Assembly: GCF_009856295.1 (NCBI RefSeq)
Contig: NZ_WMEU01000006.1
Location: forward strand, 182,994-246,993
Length of the DNA stretch: 64,000 nucleotides
Direction of reading: 5' to 3'
Origin: Pontibacillus yanchengensis
Lineage (GTDB): Bacteria; Bacillota; Bacilli; Bacillales; BH030062
The stretch's first letter is position 1. Each line of letters begins with the position of its first letter. The notes beneath the pieces were generated by a model, which ran no database searches, was not told the origin of the DNA, and saw only the letters and a program-made list of their open reading frames with translations. A program made the translations under genes and the position numbers. Positions 1 to 8,487 of this stretch are shown piece by piece.

Positions 1-177
1 TCTATTTACGTGGGGGAAATGGGATACAGGGAGCCAATTGGTGAGATGGCATACTTAGATATGTATAGTCTTGTCATCTTCATGGTATTAACTACAACAT
101 CATTCTTATATGTTGTAAATGAAGTAGAAGGTATGATTACTCAACGAATTAAAAGGAAAGTGGGAATGAAGCCGTGA
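1..177 (+). CDS. C-terminal end of a membrane protein (YphA-like by position)
   Basis: The window opens inside a reading frame whose last 58 codons are visible. They encode a hydrophobic stretch (roughly YSLVIFMVLTTTSFLYVV) followed by a basic tail ending in KVGMKP, as expected for the last transmembrane helix and cytoplasmic tail of a small membrane protein. The stop TGA overlaps the GTG start of the next gene (GTGA), so the two are probably translationally coupled. In B. subtilis the small membrane protein gene yphA sits at this place. The assignment rests on position only, because the N-terminus lies outside the window. Confidence 0.6.
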   Translation, partial: SIYVGEMGYREPIGEMAYLDMYSLVIFMVLTTTSFLYVVNEVEGMITQRIKRKVGMKP

Positions 178-1070
178 ATGAATTTACTTATCCTATCCTT
201 TTTGGGGTAGTAGTCGGAGTTCTAGCGAGGCTTCTTATGCTTCGTACAGATTATCGACAGTACCCAACCTATCTACATGGTAAAGTTATTCATCTGTCGC
301 TTGGGTTCATTGCTGCATTATTAGGGACGATTGCAGTTCCGGCTATTATTGAGAAGGAATATACGGCTGTTACATTCTTAACGATTGCAGCTAGTCAATT
401 TCGGGAAGTACGCAATATGGAACGTAATACTTTGACAGAATTAGATGCATATGAATTAGTCCCTAGAGGAAATACATATATAGAAGGGATAGCCATTGCA
501 TTTGAAGGACGAAATTACTTAGTTATTTTTTCCTCATTTTTAGCTACCTTTGGTTATTTGGTTTGGAATATTTGGGTTGCTATAGGTGTATCCATTGTAT
601 CTTTTATACTCATTAGAAAGTACATGAGTGGGAATTCACTTAAAGATATAGTGGATATTGAATATGCACAACCTCATTTTGATGGAGCAGGTCTTTATGT
701 AGATGATATTTACATCATGAACATAGGGTTGCCGCAGCGGCAAGAAGAAATAGTAGAATACGGAATGGGATTCGTATTAAGGCCAAAGAATTTTAATGTC
801 CGATCTACCATTGCCAACTTAGGTCAAAGACAAGCTATCCTACATGATGTATCTGTTTCGTTGGGAGTTTTTCGCGATAGTGGTACACCTGCACTTGTAC
901 CACTTATCAAGCGAGATCTTGACGATGGAAGGATAGGGGTGTTCGTTTTGCCGCAAGAAAGGGATAAACAAAGGGCCATTGATATTATAGGGGCGGTTCC
1001 CGTTCTTGAGAATGCGATTCGTATGCCAAGTGAATCTAAAACCAATAGACAAAAGAGGGGTTCTTCATGA
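174..1070 (+). CDS. YIEGIA family membrane protein (sporulation-associated)
   Basis: This is a 298-residue protein carrying the family-defining motif NTYIEGIA near residues 100-107. Hydrophobic segments lie near residues 7-20, 40-62 and 112-150, so the N-terminal half is membrane-embedded; the C-terminal half is soluble and mixed alpha/beta. The family is restricted to spore formers, and the B. subtilis relative at this locus (yphB) has been linked to spore envelope assembly; I cite that link from memory. The GTG start overlaps the upstream stop and the stop overlaps the next ATG (ATGA), so three genes form a tightly coupled unit. The molecular function is not known to me. Confidence 0.8.
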   Translation: MNEFTYPILFGVVVGVLARLLMLRTDYRQYPTYLHGKVIHLSLGFIAALLGTIAVPAIIEKEYTAVTFLTIAASQFREVRNMERNTLTELDAYELVPRGNTYIEGIAIAFEGRNYLVIFSSFLATFGYLVWNIWVAIGVSIVSFILIRKYMSGNSLKDIVDIEYAQPHFDGAGLYVDDIYIMNIGLPQRQEEIVEYGMGFVLRPKNFNVRSTIANLGQRQAILHDVSVSLGVFRDSGTPALVPLIKRDLDDGRIGVFVLPQERDKQRAIDIIGAVPVLENAIRMPSESKTNRQKRGSS

Positions 1071-1252
1071 AGATCGAGAAGGCAGTGTTAGCTGCTGTGA
1101 CGACGAATCGTTCCAATGTTGATGGTGGTACACCAATCTTTATTTGTGAGTCAAAAGAGGAGATGGACCAATTGGCATCAAATCTCGAAGCAATTTTAGA
1201 TGGAATAAGTCACGCTCTAAGTGATGAATTGTATATTATTGTGAAACATTAA
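1067..1252 (+). CDS. Capping complex subunit for YIEGIA (small soluble partner)
   Basis: This 61-residue protein begins MKIEKAVLAAV and has no membrane segment or signal peptide. It follows the YIEGIA gene with a 4-bp ATGA overlap, which is the usual arrangement for the small protein annotated as the capping-complex subunit for YIEGIA. The alternating hydrophobic pattern (KAVLAAVTT, PIFICESKEE) suggests a small alpha/beta fold. The tight coupling implies that the two proteins are made in fixed ratio and act together in the developing spore. Identity rests mainly on neighbourhood and size; the biochemical role is unknown. Confidence 0.7.
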   Translation: MKIEKAVLAAVTTNRSNVDGGTPIFICESKEEMDQLASNLEAILDGISHALSDELYIIVKH

Positions 1253-1344
1253 AGTGAAATTGCAAATTAGTCTATTCACAACAAGAATCGAAGAAAAGCG
1301 TTGTTTGTGAAGTCTAGTTTTGCTAAAATAAAAAAGTTAAGAGT

Positions 1345-1375
1345 AAACCCTTCTTACTTGACAAGAGGGGTTTTT
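1345..1375 (+). terminator. Rho-independent terminator after the YIEGIA operon
   Basis: AAACCCTTCTT and AAGAGGGGTTT pair over 11 bp with one mismatch around a 7-nt loop, followed by TTTTT. This separates the YIEGIA operon from der. Confidence 0.75.
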
Positions 1376-1524
1376 ACAATGTGAATATTATCATGTAAGC
1401 GTAGAGGATGTGCTCTGCCTATGATTTTGTATCTGATGTCTGTAGAGTGCCAATCAGAATAACATTAAGGTATCGTAATAGTGGAAATTGAAATCGAAAT
1501 AGAAAAGGAAAGGGTGATCCTTTC

Positions 1525-2835
1525 ATGCGTAAATCAACAGTAGCAGTCGTAGGACGTCCAAACGTCGGAAAGTCAACTATATTCAATAGACTCGTTGGTG
1601 AAAGAATCTCTATTGTAGAAGATACACCAGGAGTTACCAGGGACCGTATTTATGCAGAAGCTGAATGGCTGAATACAAATTTCAACATCATTGATACAGG
1701 TGGAATTGAGCTTGGGGATGAGCCATTACTCGTGCAAATGCGTGCTCAAGCAGAAGTAGCTATTAATGAATCTGATGTCATTATTTTTATGGTTAATGGT
1801 CGAGAAGGCATAACAGGAGCAGATGAGGAAGTAGCCAAACTCCTTTATAAATCAAATAAGCCGGTCGTATTGGCAGTTAATAAAGTAGACAATCCAGATA
1901 TGCGCGACCAGATATATGAATTTTATTCTTTAGGCTTTGGTGAACCATTCCCGATTTCTGGGACACATGGATTAGGTTTAGGTGATATGTTAGATGAAGT
2001 TGTTCACCACTTCCCAGAATTGGCTATTCCAGATGAAGAAGATGATACCATTCGTTTTAGCTTAATAGGTAGACCGAATGTCGGTAAGTCCTCGTTAGTT
2101 AATACGATTTTAGGAGAAGAACGGGTGATCGTTAGTGAAATGGAAGGTACGACTAGAGATGCCATCGATACATCATTTTCAAAAGATGATCGCGATTACG
2201 TTATCATTGACACAGCTGGAATGAGAAAACGTGGTAAAGTATATGAAACATTAGAGAAATATAGTGTGATGAGAGCATTAAAAGCGATTGAACGTTCCGA
2301 TGTCGTATTAGTTGTGTTAGATGCTGAAACGGGAATCATTGAACAGGACAAGAAGATCGCAGGGTATGCCCATGATGCAGGAAGAGCCATTGTCATCGTT
2401 GTAAATAAATGGGATGCTATTGATCGAGATGAGAAAACCATGAAAGAATTTGAAGACAAAGTTCGTCAGCAATTTCAATTTTTGGATTATGCACCAATCG
2501 TCTATCTTTCTGCTAAAACGAAAAAACGTATTCATACATTAGTACCAAATATTTTACAAGCAAGTGAAAATCATACTAAGCGTGTTCAGTCTAGTATTCT
2601 AAACGAAGTGATTATGGATGCGTTAGCGATGAAACCAGTTCCTTCTCTAAAAGGGAAGAAGCTAAGAATATTTTATGCTACACAAGTAGCAGTAGCCCCT
2701 CCTACTTTTGTGGTGTTTGTCAACAATCCAGACTTATTACACTTTTCATATGAACGCTTTTTAGAGAATCGAATTCGAGAAGCTTTTGGCTTTGAAGGGA
2801 CTCCGATAAAAATTTACGCTCGTCAGCGAAAGTAA
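1525..2835 (+). CDS. der: Ribosome-assembly GTPase Der (EngA)
   Basis: This is a 436-residue protein with two tandem GTPase domains, the hallmark of Der. Domain 1 has the P-loop GRPNVGKS at 10-17, DTGG at 57-60 and NKVD at 119-122. Domain 2 has GRPNVGKS at 182-189, DTAG at 229-232 and NKWD at 294-297. A KH-like domain follows from about residue 350 to the end. Der binds the maturing 50S subunit and is essential in most bacteria. It has the family's usual length (436 in B. subtilis). An RBS (GGAAAGGGTG) precedes the ATG. gpsA follows after 13 bp, so the two are probably co-transcribed as in B. subtilis. Confidence 0.98.
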   Translation: MRKSTVAVVGRPNVGKSTIFNRLVGERISIVEDTPGVTRDRIYAEAEWLNTNFNIIDTGGIELGDEPLLVQMRAQAEVAINESDVIIFMVNGREGITGADEEVAKLLYKSNKPVVLAVNKVDNPDMRDQIYEFYSLGFGEPFPISGTHGLGLGDMLDEVVHHFPELAIPDEEDDTIRFSLIGRPNVGKSSLVNTILGEERVIVSEMEGTTRDAIDTSFSKDDRDYVIIDTAGMRKRGKVYETLEKYSVMRALKAIERSDVVLVVLDAETGIIEQDKKIAGYAHDAGRAIVIVVNKWDAIDRDEKTMKEFEDKVRQQFQFLDYAPIVYLSAKTKKRIHTLVPNILQASENHTKRVQSSILNEVIMDALAMKPVPSLKGKKLRIFYATQVAVAPPTFVVFVNNPDLLHFSYERFLENRIREAFGFEGTPIKIYARQRK

Positions 2836-2848
2836 AGGAGAGATTTGA

Positions 2849-3889
2849 ATGGCTAAAGTAGCAGTTTTAGGTGCTGGTAGTTGGGGAACAGCTCTATCGA
2901 TTGTGTTAGCTGATAACAACCATGATGTTCGTCTGTGGACTCATCGAGAAGACCAAGCAAATGAAATCAACCGTACTCATAAAAATGAACGTTATTTAAA
3001 AGAAGCTACCATTCCAACAACATTAAAAGCATATTCGGAATTGGAAAGCGCTCTGGAAGATGTGACGGCGGTTGTTCTCGTAGTTCCAACCAAAGCAATA
3101 CGAGAGGTCTGTCAAAAAGTAACAAAGGCATTAACACGGAAAATAACGATTATTCATGCAACAAAAGGGATTGACCCTGATTCTTTAAAAAGAGTCTCGG
3201 AAATGATTCAAGAAGAAATGCCACCGGAACATTATGAAGATGTTGTCGTTCTTAGCGGCCCAAGTCATGCAGAGGAAGTAGGATTACGTCAACCCACAAC
3301 AGTCACCGTCTCCTCTCAAACGATAAAAGAAGCAGAAGTGGCACAAGATTTATTTATAAATGAGAATTTCCGAGTTTATACCAACCCTGATGTGGTAGGA
3401 GTTGAACTCGGAGGTGCTTTAAAAAATATTATTGCCTTAGGAGCTGGAATTTCTGATGGACTTGGGTATGGAGACAATGCGAAATCTGCTCTCATAACAA
3501 GAGGTTTAGCTGAAATTGCTCGTCTGGGTACATCCATGGGCGCCAATCCACTTACATTCGCAGGATTAACAGGGGTTGGGGATCTAATTGTAACTTGTAC
3601 TAGTCAACACAGTCGAAACTGGCGTGCTGGTAATATGTTAGGCAAAGGATATGCCTTAGATGATGTACTTGATCATATGGGAATGGTTGTGGAAGGTGTA
3701 CGCACAACAAACGCAGCCTATAAGCTTTCTAAACAGCAACAAGTTGAGATGCCAATAACTGCTGGGATTGAACAGCTATTATTCCGTGGTGCTCACCCTA
3801 AAGACGTGGTTGATCAGTTAATGACTAGAGGTCGTCGTCATGAGATGGAAGACTTGGCAGATATCTTAGGGAATCAATTTTCTTCATAA
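2849..3889 (+). CDS. gpsA: NAD(P)-dependent glycerol-3-phosphate dehydrogenase
   Basis: This cytoplasmic enzyme reduces dihydroxyacetone phosphate to sn-glycerol 3-phosphate, the backbone of membrane phospholipids. The dinucleotide-binding motif GAGSWGTA lies at residues 8-15, and the C-terminal helical domain carries the conserved GVELGGALKNIIALGAG region with the catalytic lysine. The length of 346 residues is normal. An AAGGAG RBS sits 7 nt before the ATG, 13 bp after der. No terminator directly follows; the next signal is a sporulation promoter. Confidence 0.97.
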   Translation: MAKVAVLGAGSWGTALSIVLADNNHDVRLWTHREDQANEINRTHKNERYLKEATIPTTLKAYSELESALEDVTAVVLVVPTKAIREVCQKVTKALTRKITIIHATKGIDPDSLKRVSEMIQEEMPPEHYEDVVVLSGPSHAEEVGLRQPTTVTVSSQTIKEAEVAQDLFINENFRVYTNPDVVGVELGGALKNIIALGAGISDGLGYGDNAKSALITRGLAEIARLGTSMGANPLTFAGLTGVGDLIVTCTSQHSRNWRAGNMLGKGYALDDVLDHMGMVVEGVRTTNAAYKLSKQQQVEMPITAGIEQLLFRGAHPKDVVDQLMTRGRRHEMEDLADILGNQFSS

Positions 3890-3908
3890 TCCTATAACCT
3901 ATATGCTC

Positions 3909-3935
3909 ACGCATGATTTTCCTCCGCATATACTA
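3909..3935 (+). promoter_or_regulatory. Sigma-K promoter for the SpoVIF-like gene
   Basis: AC, a 16-nt spacer and CATATACTA match the mother-cell sigma-K consensus AC-N16/17-CATANNNTA. It lies about 30 nt upstream of the RBS of a predicted late spore protein, which fits the timing. Confidence 0.6.
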
Positions 3936-3966
3936 TGTTGAAAGTTTATTATAAGGAGGAAATCGT

Positions 3967-4221
3967 GTGAGCGGATTTCAAAAAAAAGCGTTTGATCATC
4001 TACAAAAAAAAGCAAATATTTCATCAGATGAAATCTTTAAAGTGGCTGATTCAATGAAGAATGCCGATTTTAAAGATGAGAAAACGGTTCGTAATCTTGT
4101 AAAACAACTCTCTAAAATGGCTGGGAAACCTGTTTCTAAAGAAAAAGAAGATAAAATTGTAAAAGCCATTGTAGAAAATAATATGGACATGAATCAATTA
4201 AATCAAATGTTTAAAAAATAA
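3967..4221 (+). CDS. Stage VI sporulation protein F (SpoVIF) family protein
   Basis: This is an 84-residue, highly charged, helical protein starting SGFQKKAFDHLQKKANI after a GTG start; RBS AAGGAGGA is 6-7 nt upstream. The sequence and length match the SpoVIF family, known in B. subtilis for a role in late coat assembly and maturation in the mother cell. A sigma-K promoter match directly upstream supports late mother-cell expression. In B. subtilis spoVIF is at another locus, so this may be a paralogue or a relocated copy. No signal peptide or membrane segment is present. Confidence 0.7.
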   Translation: MSGFQKKAFDHLQKKANISSDEIFKVADSMKNADFKDEKTVRNLVKQLSKMAGKPVSKEKEDKIVKAIVENNMDMNQLNQMFKK

Positions 4222-4325
4222 TGAACTATAGGCATTTGAGGATGCGTCTGAATCATTTTATGCATACTATAAATCGCAGCAGTAAAACATGAAGAGTTGT
4301 AACGTCAGGGTACTATTTAGTCAGA

Positions 4326-4362
4326 CCGAGGTGAGTTTAGCCCCTATCACCTCGGTTTTTTG
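4326..4362 (+). terminator. Terminator after the SpoVIF-like gene
   Basis: CCGAGGTGA pairs perfectly with TCACCTCGG across a 12-nt loop and is followed by TTTTTT. Confidence 0.85.
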
Positions 4363-4513
4363 TACGTTCAGAAAATCTTTTTATAAATATAGGGGGGCAT
4401 TCAATGAATTCCTTGTATGAGAGGTCCTTGCCACATTGATGGATTCTGTCATCGCCTGACGTGTGATATAATACATACGTCATTAGTACAACTATGTTTA
4501 AGGAGCTGGCTAT

Positions 4514-4711
4514 ATGTCTAGAGGAATGTTAAACATGTATATTTCTTTTGCCGGCATCATTTTTATGTTTCTTGCTATAGGATTGATTTTATTAAGTCGA
4601 TATAAGTTATCCGGAATACTTAGTGGGATTACAGCTTTTCTTGCTTACATATTTTTGATGCTGGGTGGTATCATTATTTTCTACATTGTATTTAGTGGTC
4701 CTACATCTTAA
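4514..4711 (+). CDS. yphE: DUF2768 family small membrane protein (YphE-like)
   Basis: This 65-residue protein is almost entirely hydrophobic, with two predicted membrane helices (about residues 8-28 and 35-60) separated by a short basic turn (SRYKLSG). It lies between gpsA and a YphF-like lipoprotein gene, which is where B. subtilis has yphE, a DUF2768 protein of similar length. RBS AAGGAG is 9 nt before the ATG. The downstream lipoprotein gene follows after 23 bp. The function is unknown; the neighbourhood suggests a sporulation or envelope role. Confidence 0.75.
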   Translation: MSRGMLNMYISFAGIIFMFLAIGLILLSRYKLSGILSGITAFLAYIFLMLGGIIIFYIVFSGPTS

Positions 4712-4734
4712 GAAACAATAACGGAGGAATAGAG

Positions 4735-5472
4735 ATGTCTCGGAAGTTTATGCTCATGATTGTGCTAATTCCCTTTATACTAACAGGGTGCTTGTATCCT
4801 GATGAAAATTTAACGAAAAATCAGGTGCCAAATACAGTTCAACTACAATCGATGCAGACAGCAATTGACCAATTTAAGGAGAGCCATCCATATGAGCTTC
4901 CTATAAAGAACAGAGAAAAGGAAACACCGGTTTTTCAAAAGTATCCAATTGATTTTAGTCGTTTAAAAGAAGCTAATATACTTGCGGAAGCACCAGGGAA
5001 TTCATTTCAACGAGGTGGCGTGTATCAGTATGTTCTCATTCATCCTGAGGAAGATCCGACTGTAAAGGTTATTGATATTCGTGCTACTCAAAATTTGACA
5101 CAAGTCAATATTCGACTTGCAGCCTATCGAAATGAACATCGTTATCCTCCTTTTGGAGAGAAAGTAGCTGATGATATATACACCATAAATTATAAGAAGC
5201 TGGGATATGATGATCCTCCACAGGTGAAAAGCCCGTACACACAAAATCTATTACCAATCGTAATGGATGTAGAAGGAGATCTTTATATCGATTATCGCCC
5301 AGACTTATATGATTTTCTGCAAAAATATGAACACAATTATAAAACCGGTGATGATATCCGATATCTTTTAGCAGAACATTCTCCAATTGTACCTGCGAAT
5401 TCCCTTCCTTACACGATTAAGGATGGGGAACCAGTCTTTGACCCAAATATAAATTCACAAGATGCCTCATAA
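4735..5472 (+). CDS. yphF: YphF-like lipoprotein
   Basis: This is a 245-residue exported protein with a lipoprotein signal peptide: basic start MSRK, hydrophobic core, and lipobox LTGC with Cys19 as the lipidation site. The mature part is hydrophilic and without recognisable catalytic motifs. It corresponds in position and type to B. subtilis YphF, located immediately before spoIVA. RBS GGAGG lies 7 nt before the ATG. The stop codon sits in the loop of the following terminator hairpin. The function is unknown; anchoring on the outer face of the membrane is inferred from the lipobox. Confidence 0.8.
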   Translation: MSRKFMLMIVLIPFILTGCLYPDENLTKNQVPNTVQLQSMQTAIDQFKESHPYELPIKNREKETPVFQKYPIDFSRLKEANILAEAPGNSFQRGGVYQYVLIHPEEDPTVKVIDIRATQNLTQVNIRLAAYRNEHRYPPFGEKVADDIYTINYKKLGYDDPPQVKSPYTQNLLPIVMDVEGDLYIDYRPDLYDFLQKYEHNYKTGDDIRYLLAEHSPIVPANSLPYTIKDGEPVFDPNINSQDAS

Positions 5473-5489
5473 TGAGGCATCTTTTTTTA
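5461..5489 (+). terminator. Terminator overlapping the end of the yphF-like gene
   Basis: GATGCCTCA and TGAGGCATC pair perfectly with the TAA stop in the loop, followed by seven T residues. Confidence 0.9.
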
Positions 5490-5672
5490 TATATTATATC
5501 AAGTCGCAAAAATATAAGGCATAAGAGTTTTCCGAGAGTCCTAGAAATAGGTAGCTTCTTTTTCTAATTACAAGCACATCTTTTTAGTCTTATGGCGAAA
5601 GACATGTCATATCATTCATTTAAGAGAGTTTTTACATCTTTGTTAAAAATCATGTTTTTCTAATAAAACAAG
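5489..5672. other. Non-coding stretch before spoIVA
   Basis: This AT-rich stretch has no credible reading frame. The only feature I can support between the upstream terminator and spoIVA is the sigma-E promoter listed next. Confidence 0.5.
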
Positions 5673-5702
5673 TCATAATTCACTAGGACAACATCATAGA
5701 AT
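5673..5702 (+). promoter_or_regulatory. Sigma-E promoter of spoIVA
   Basis: TCATAATT, a 14-nt spacer and CATAGAAT fit the mother-cell sigma-E pattern (KMATATT, 14-15 nt, CATACAMT). spoIVA is a known sigma-E gene in B. subtilis. Confidence 0.65.
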
Positions 5703-5780
5703 TGTATTGTCAAAGATTCGTAAGCGATTATGTCTTGCATGTCCAAGCGAAGTAGAAGTAAAGGATCGGGAGGGGATCAC

Positions 5781-7259
5781 TTGGAAAGAGTAGATATTTT
5801 CAAAGATATCTCAAAACGAACTGATGGAGATATTTATTTAGGTGTAGTAGGAGCGGTTCGAACAGGTAAATCCACATTTATTAAAAAGTTTATGGAGCTA
5901 GTTGTGCTTCCAAATATCCAGGATGAAGGCGAAAGAGCACGAGCGCAAGATGAACTCCCGCAGAGCGCAGCAGGAAGAACAATCATGACTACAGAACCAA
6001 AATTTGTACCTAATCAAGCAGTGCAAGTTCATGTAGATGAAGGTCTAGATGTGAATTTCCGAGTTGTGGATTGCGTAGGATATACGGTAAATGGTGCAAA
6101 AGGGTATGAGGACGAGAATGGTCCAAGAATGATTCATACACCTTGGTATGAAGAGCCAATCCCTTTTCATGATGCAGCAGAGATTGGTACTCGTAAAGTA
6201 ATTACAGAGCATTCCACTATTGGTGTAGTCGTTACGACAGATGGAACCATTGGTGAGATTCCAAGACATGATTATGTAGAAGCTGAAGAGCGAGTTGTTG
6301 AAGAATTACAAGAGGTAGGCAAGCCTTATATTATGATCATAAACTCTGTACGACCTCATAGTCAGGAAACAGAGTTGCTGAGACAGGAGCTACAGGAAAA
6401 ATACGATATCCCTGTTATTGCTATGAGCGTAGAGAGTATGCGTGAAAATGATGTATATAATGTTTTGCGTGAAGCCCTTTATGAATTTCCTGTGCTTGAG
6501 GTTAACGTGAATTTACCAAGCTGGGTAATGGTGCTTAAAGAGGGACATTGGCTTCGTAAAAACTACCAAGAGGCTATTCAAGATACTGTAAAAGATATTA
6601 AAAGGCTAAGAGATGTTGATCGTGTAGTTGGTCAGTTCTCTGAGTATGATTACATTGATCGGGCACAGTTAGCTGGAATGGAAATGGGTGAAGGAGTAGC
6701 TGAAATTGACTTGAATGCACCAGATTATCTTTACGATCAAGTATTGAAAGAAATTGTGGGAGAAGAGATTCGTGGTAAAGATCACTTGCTACAATTAATG
6801 CAAGATTTTGCCCATGCTAAGCGAGAATATGACCAGGTATCTGAAGCTTTACAAATGGTGAAACAAACCGGATACGGAATTGCAGCTCCTGCTCTAGAAG
6901 ATATGTTCCTGGATGAACCAGAAATCATTCGCCAAGGTTCACGTTTTGGTGTAAGGCTAAAGGCAGTAGCCCCATCTATTCATATGGTAAAGGTAGATGT
7001 AGAATCTGAATTCGCACCTATTATAGGAACTGAAAAGCAAAGTGAAGAACTAGTACGATATCTTATGCAAGACTTTGAAGAGGATCCGCTTTCTATTTGG
7101 AACTCAGACATATTTGGTCGTTCTTTAAGCTCTATCGTTCGTGAAGGAATTAGTGCAAAATTATCATTGATGCCTGAAAATGCTAGATACAAGTTGAAAG
7201 ATACATTAGAACGTATCATTAATGAAGGTAGTGGCGGATTGATCGCAATCATTTTATAA
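5781..7259 (+). CDS. spoIVA: Stage IV sporulation protein A, spore-coat basement-layer ATPase
   Basis: SpoIVA polymerises with ATP hydrolysis on the forespore surface to form the platform on which the coat is built. From the TTG start the protein is 492 residues, exactly the B. subtilis length. The Walker A motif GAVRTGKS lies at 24-31 with K30 as the nucleotide-binding lysine, and the C-terminus GGLIAIIL is the conserved membrane-tethering end. The frame extends 17 codons upstream to an ATG, but I chose TTG because GGGAGGGG lies 5 nt before it and the protein then begins MERVDIFKDI like its relatives. A sigma-E promoter match lies upstream and a strong terminator overlaps the stop. Confidence 0.97.
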   Translation: MERVDIFKDISKRTDGDIYLGVVGAVRTGKSTFIKKFMELVVLPNIQDEGERARAQDELPQSAAGRTIMTTEPKFVPNQAVQVHVDEGLDVNFRVVDCVGYTVNGAKGYEDENGPRMIHTPWYEEPIPFHDAAEIGTRKVITEHSTIGVVVTTDGTIGEIPRHDYVEAEERVVEELQEVGKPYIMIINSVRPHSQETELLRQELQEKYDIPVIAMSVESMRENDVYNVLREALYEFPVLEVNVNLPSWVMVLKEGHWLRKNYQEAIQDTVKDIKRLRDVDRVVGQFSEYDYIDRAQLAGMEMGEGVAEIDLNAPDYLYDQVLKEIVGEEIRGKDHLLQLMQDFAHAKREYDQVSEALQMVKQTGYGIAAPALEDMFLDEPEIIRQGSRFGVRLKAVAPSIHMVKVDVESEFAPIIGTEKQSEELVRYLMQDFEEDPLSIWNSDIFGRSLSSIVREGISAKLSLMPENARYKLKDTLERIINEGSGGLIAIIL

Positions 7260-7282
7260 GCGGTGATTCGCCGCTTTTTTTA
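7258..7282 (+). terminator. Terminator of spoIVA
   Basis: AAGCGG..CCGCTT forms a stem extended by a G-T pair around a short loop, then seven T residues. It overlaps the stop codon. Confidence 0.85.
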
Positions 7283-7314
7283 TGAAAATTAAAATATTTA
7301 GAAATATAGGAAAT

Positions 7315-7359
7315 ACCCTTATTTTTTCGCGTAAATAGCGAGAAATAAGGGTTTTTTTA
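7315..7359 (+). terminator. Second hairpin with T-run, probably a backup terminator
   Basis: ACCCTTATTT and AAATAAGGGT pair over 10 bp, then an inner TCGC/GCGA stem closes a 7-nt loop; seven T residues follow. It lies about 55 nt beyond the spoIVA terminator. Confidence 0.75.
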
Positions 7360-7637
7360 TAAATTTTTATAAAAAATTTTCCCGATGATTTTTTTCCGTA
7401 TATGTAAGGGGTATTTGGTAAGTTGAAATGGTCTTAAACACTGTTATATCAAGGTTTGAGAGTTTTGTTAGAAAATTAAGTCATTTTAGTCTGAAATGGG
7501 TGTAAAACCTGATATGATAGCCTGAATGATGAAGAATCTTAGTGGTTTTTATTGAATTTCCTAGTCTCATCGTTTAATATAAGGCTTGTCATCAAGTTTT
7601 ATTGATGATTTGTACGTATAAGACGTCAATAAAATGT
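7360..7637. other. Upstream region of hbs
   Basis: There is no credible gene here. A small hairpin (TCATCAA, 6-nt loop, TTGATGA) lies at 7589-7608. AT-rich promoter-like hexamers occur, but none has good spacing. HU genes are strongly expressed, so a promoter must lie here. Confidence 0.4.
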
Positions 7638-7664
7638 GAACAAATGATAGTACAACATTTGTTC
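7638..7664. repeat. Perfect inverted repeat in the hbs leader
   Basis: GAACAAATG and CATTTGTTC form a perfect 9-bp inverted repeat with a 9-nt centre, ending 37 nt before the hbs start. No T-run follows, so it is not a terminator. It could be an operator or an mRNA 5' stem-loop. Confidence 0.6.
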
Positions 7665-7701
7665 CAACATGAACAACCATCCCTGGGAGGAGGTGAATAG
7701 C

Positions 7702-7974
7702 ATGAACAAGACTGATCTAATCAATGCAGTTGCAGAGAAAAGTGATCTTTCTAAAAAAGATGCTACACAAGCTGTGGACGCAGTATTTGAATCTATCTCT
7801 GATTCACTACAAAACGGTGATAAAGTACAACTAATTGGTTTCGGGAACTTTGAAGTACGTGAACGTGCAGCACGTAAAGGTCGTAACCCACAAACAGGTG
7901 AGGAAATCGAAATTTCTGCTAGCAAGGTTCCTGCATTTAAACCAGGTAAAGCCCTTAAAGATGCTGTAAAATAA
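7702..7974 (+). CDS. hbs: DNA-binding protein HU
   Basis: HU is the main nucleoid-associated protein; it binds DNA without strong sequence preference and bends it. The 90-residue product starts [13 protein letters not shown] and contains the DNA-binding arm with the signature [18 protein letters not shown] (about residues 46-63). B. subtilis HBsu is 92 residues; this copy ends DAVK, two residues shorter. The frame is open 11 codons further upstream, but GGAGGAGGTGAA lies 8 nt before the chosen ATG, which decides the start. It has its own terminator, and the locus between spoIVA and mtrB matches B. subtilis. Confidence 0.97.
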   Translation: MNKTDLINAVAEKSDLSKKDATQAVDAVFESISDSLQNGDKVQLIGFGNFEVRERAARKGRNPQTGEEIEISASKVPAFKPGKALKDAVK

Positions 7975-7998
7975 TTTTTACATATAGGGCTAATAACA

Positions 7999-8028
7999 GG
8001 CTGACTCAACTTGAGTCAGCCTTATTTT
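7999..8028 (+). terminator. Terminator of hbs
   Basis: GGCTGACTCAA and TTGAGTCAGCC are perfectly complementary around a single C, followed by a T-rich tail. Confidence 0.85.
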
Positions 8029-8174
8029 CCACTTCAATAGATAACTAGTTCCTTATCTACATATAAAATACCAAGATGTGAATTTTGTCTTATGTAAATT
8101 CATAACCTGCTCATGCATAGAATGCTTATCACAAATTTGTATCTATACAGCGTTTTAGAGCAATTCTTTATGAA

Positions 8175-8203
8175 TTGACATAGGCTTAAATTTACGAGAT
8201 AGT
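8175..8203 (+). promoter_or_regulatory. Sigma-A promoter of mtrB
   Basis: TTGACA, a 17-nt spacer and GATAGT (4 of 6 matches) lie 30 nt upstream of the start of mtrB. Confidence 0.6.
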
Positions 8204-8232
8204 TAAATAAGAAAAGTACTAGGAGGATCTTC

Positions 8233-8463
8233 ATGAGTAATGGAAAAAGTGGAGATTTTTTCGTGATAAAGGCTCTTCAAGATGGGGTGAATGTCATTGG
8301 TTTGACAAGAGGAACTGACACAAGGTTTCATCACTCAGAGAAACTAGATACTGGAGAAGTAATGATTGCTCAATTTACTGAGCATACTTCTGCAGTTAAG
8401 GTCAGGGGCAAAGCAATGATACAGACAAGTCACGGGGAAATGTACACAGATGAGGCAGAGTGA
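8233..8463 (+). CDS. mtrB: Trp RNA-binding attenuation protein TRAP
   Basis: TRAP is an 11-subunit ring that, with bound tryptophan, wraps RNA carrying spaced GAG/UAG repeats and so shuts down trp expression. This 76-residue protein carries the family core, including [13 protein letters not shown] (residues 18-30) and [12 protein letters not shown], where the tryptophan- and RNA-contacting residues lie. RBS AGGAGG is 7 nt before the ATG. In B. subtilis mtrB is the second gene of an operon with folE (mtrA). Here folE is missing and mtrB has its own promoter match and terminator. No trp structural genes lie in this window. Confidence 0.95.
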   Translation: MSNGKSGDFFVIKALQDGVNVIGLTRGTDTRFHHSEKLDTGEVMIAQFTEHTSAVKVRGKAMIQTSHGEMYTDEAE

Positions 8464-8487
8464 ATCTCTCTGCTTTTTCTTTTTTTG
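8453..8487 (+). terminator. Terminator of mtrB
   Basis: GCAGAG pairs with CTCTGC across the stop codon, followed by TTTTTCTTTTTTT. Confidence 0.8.
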
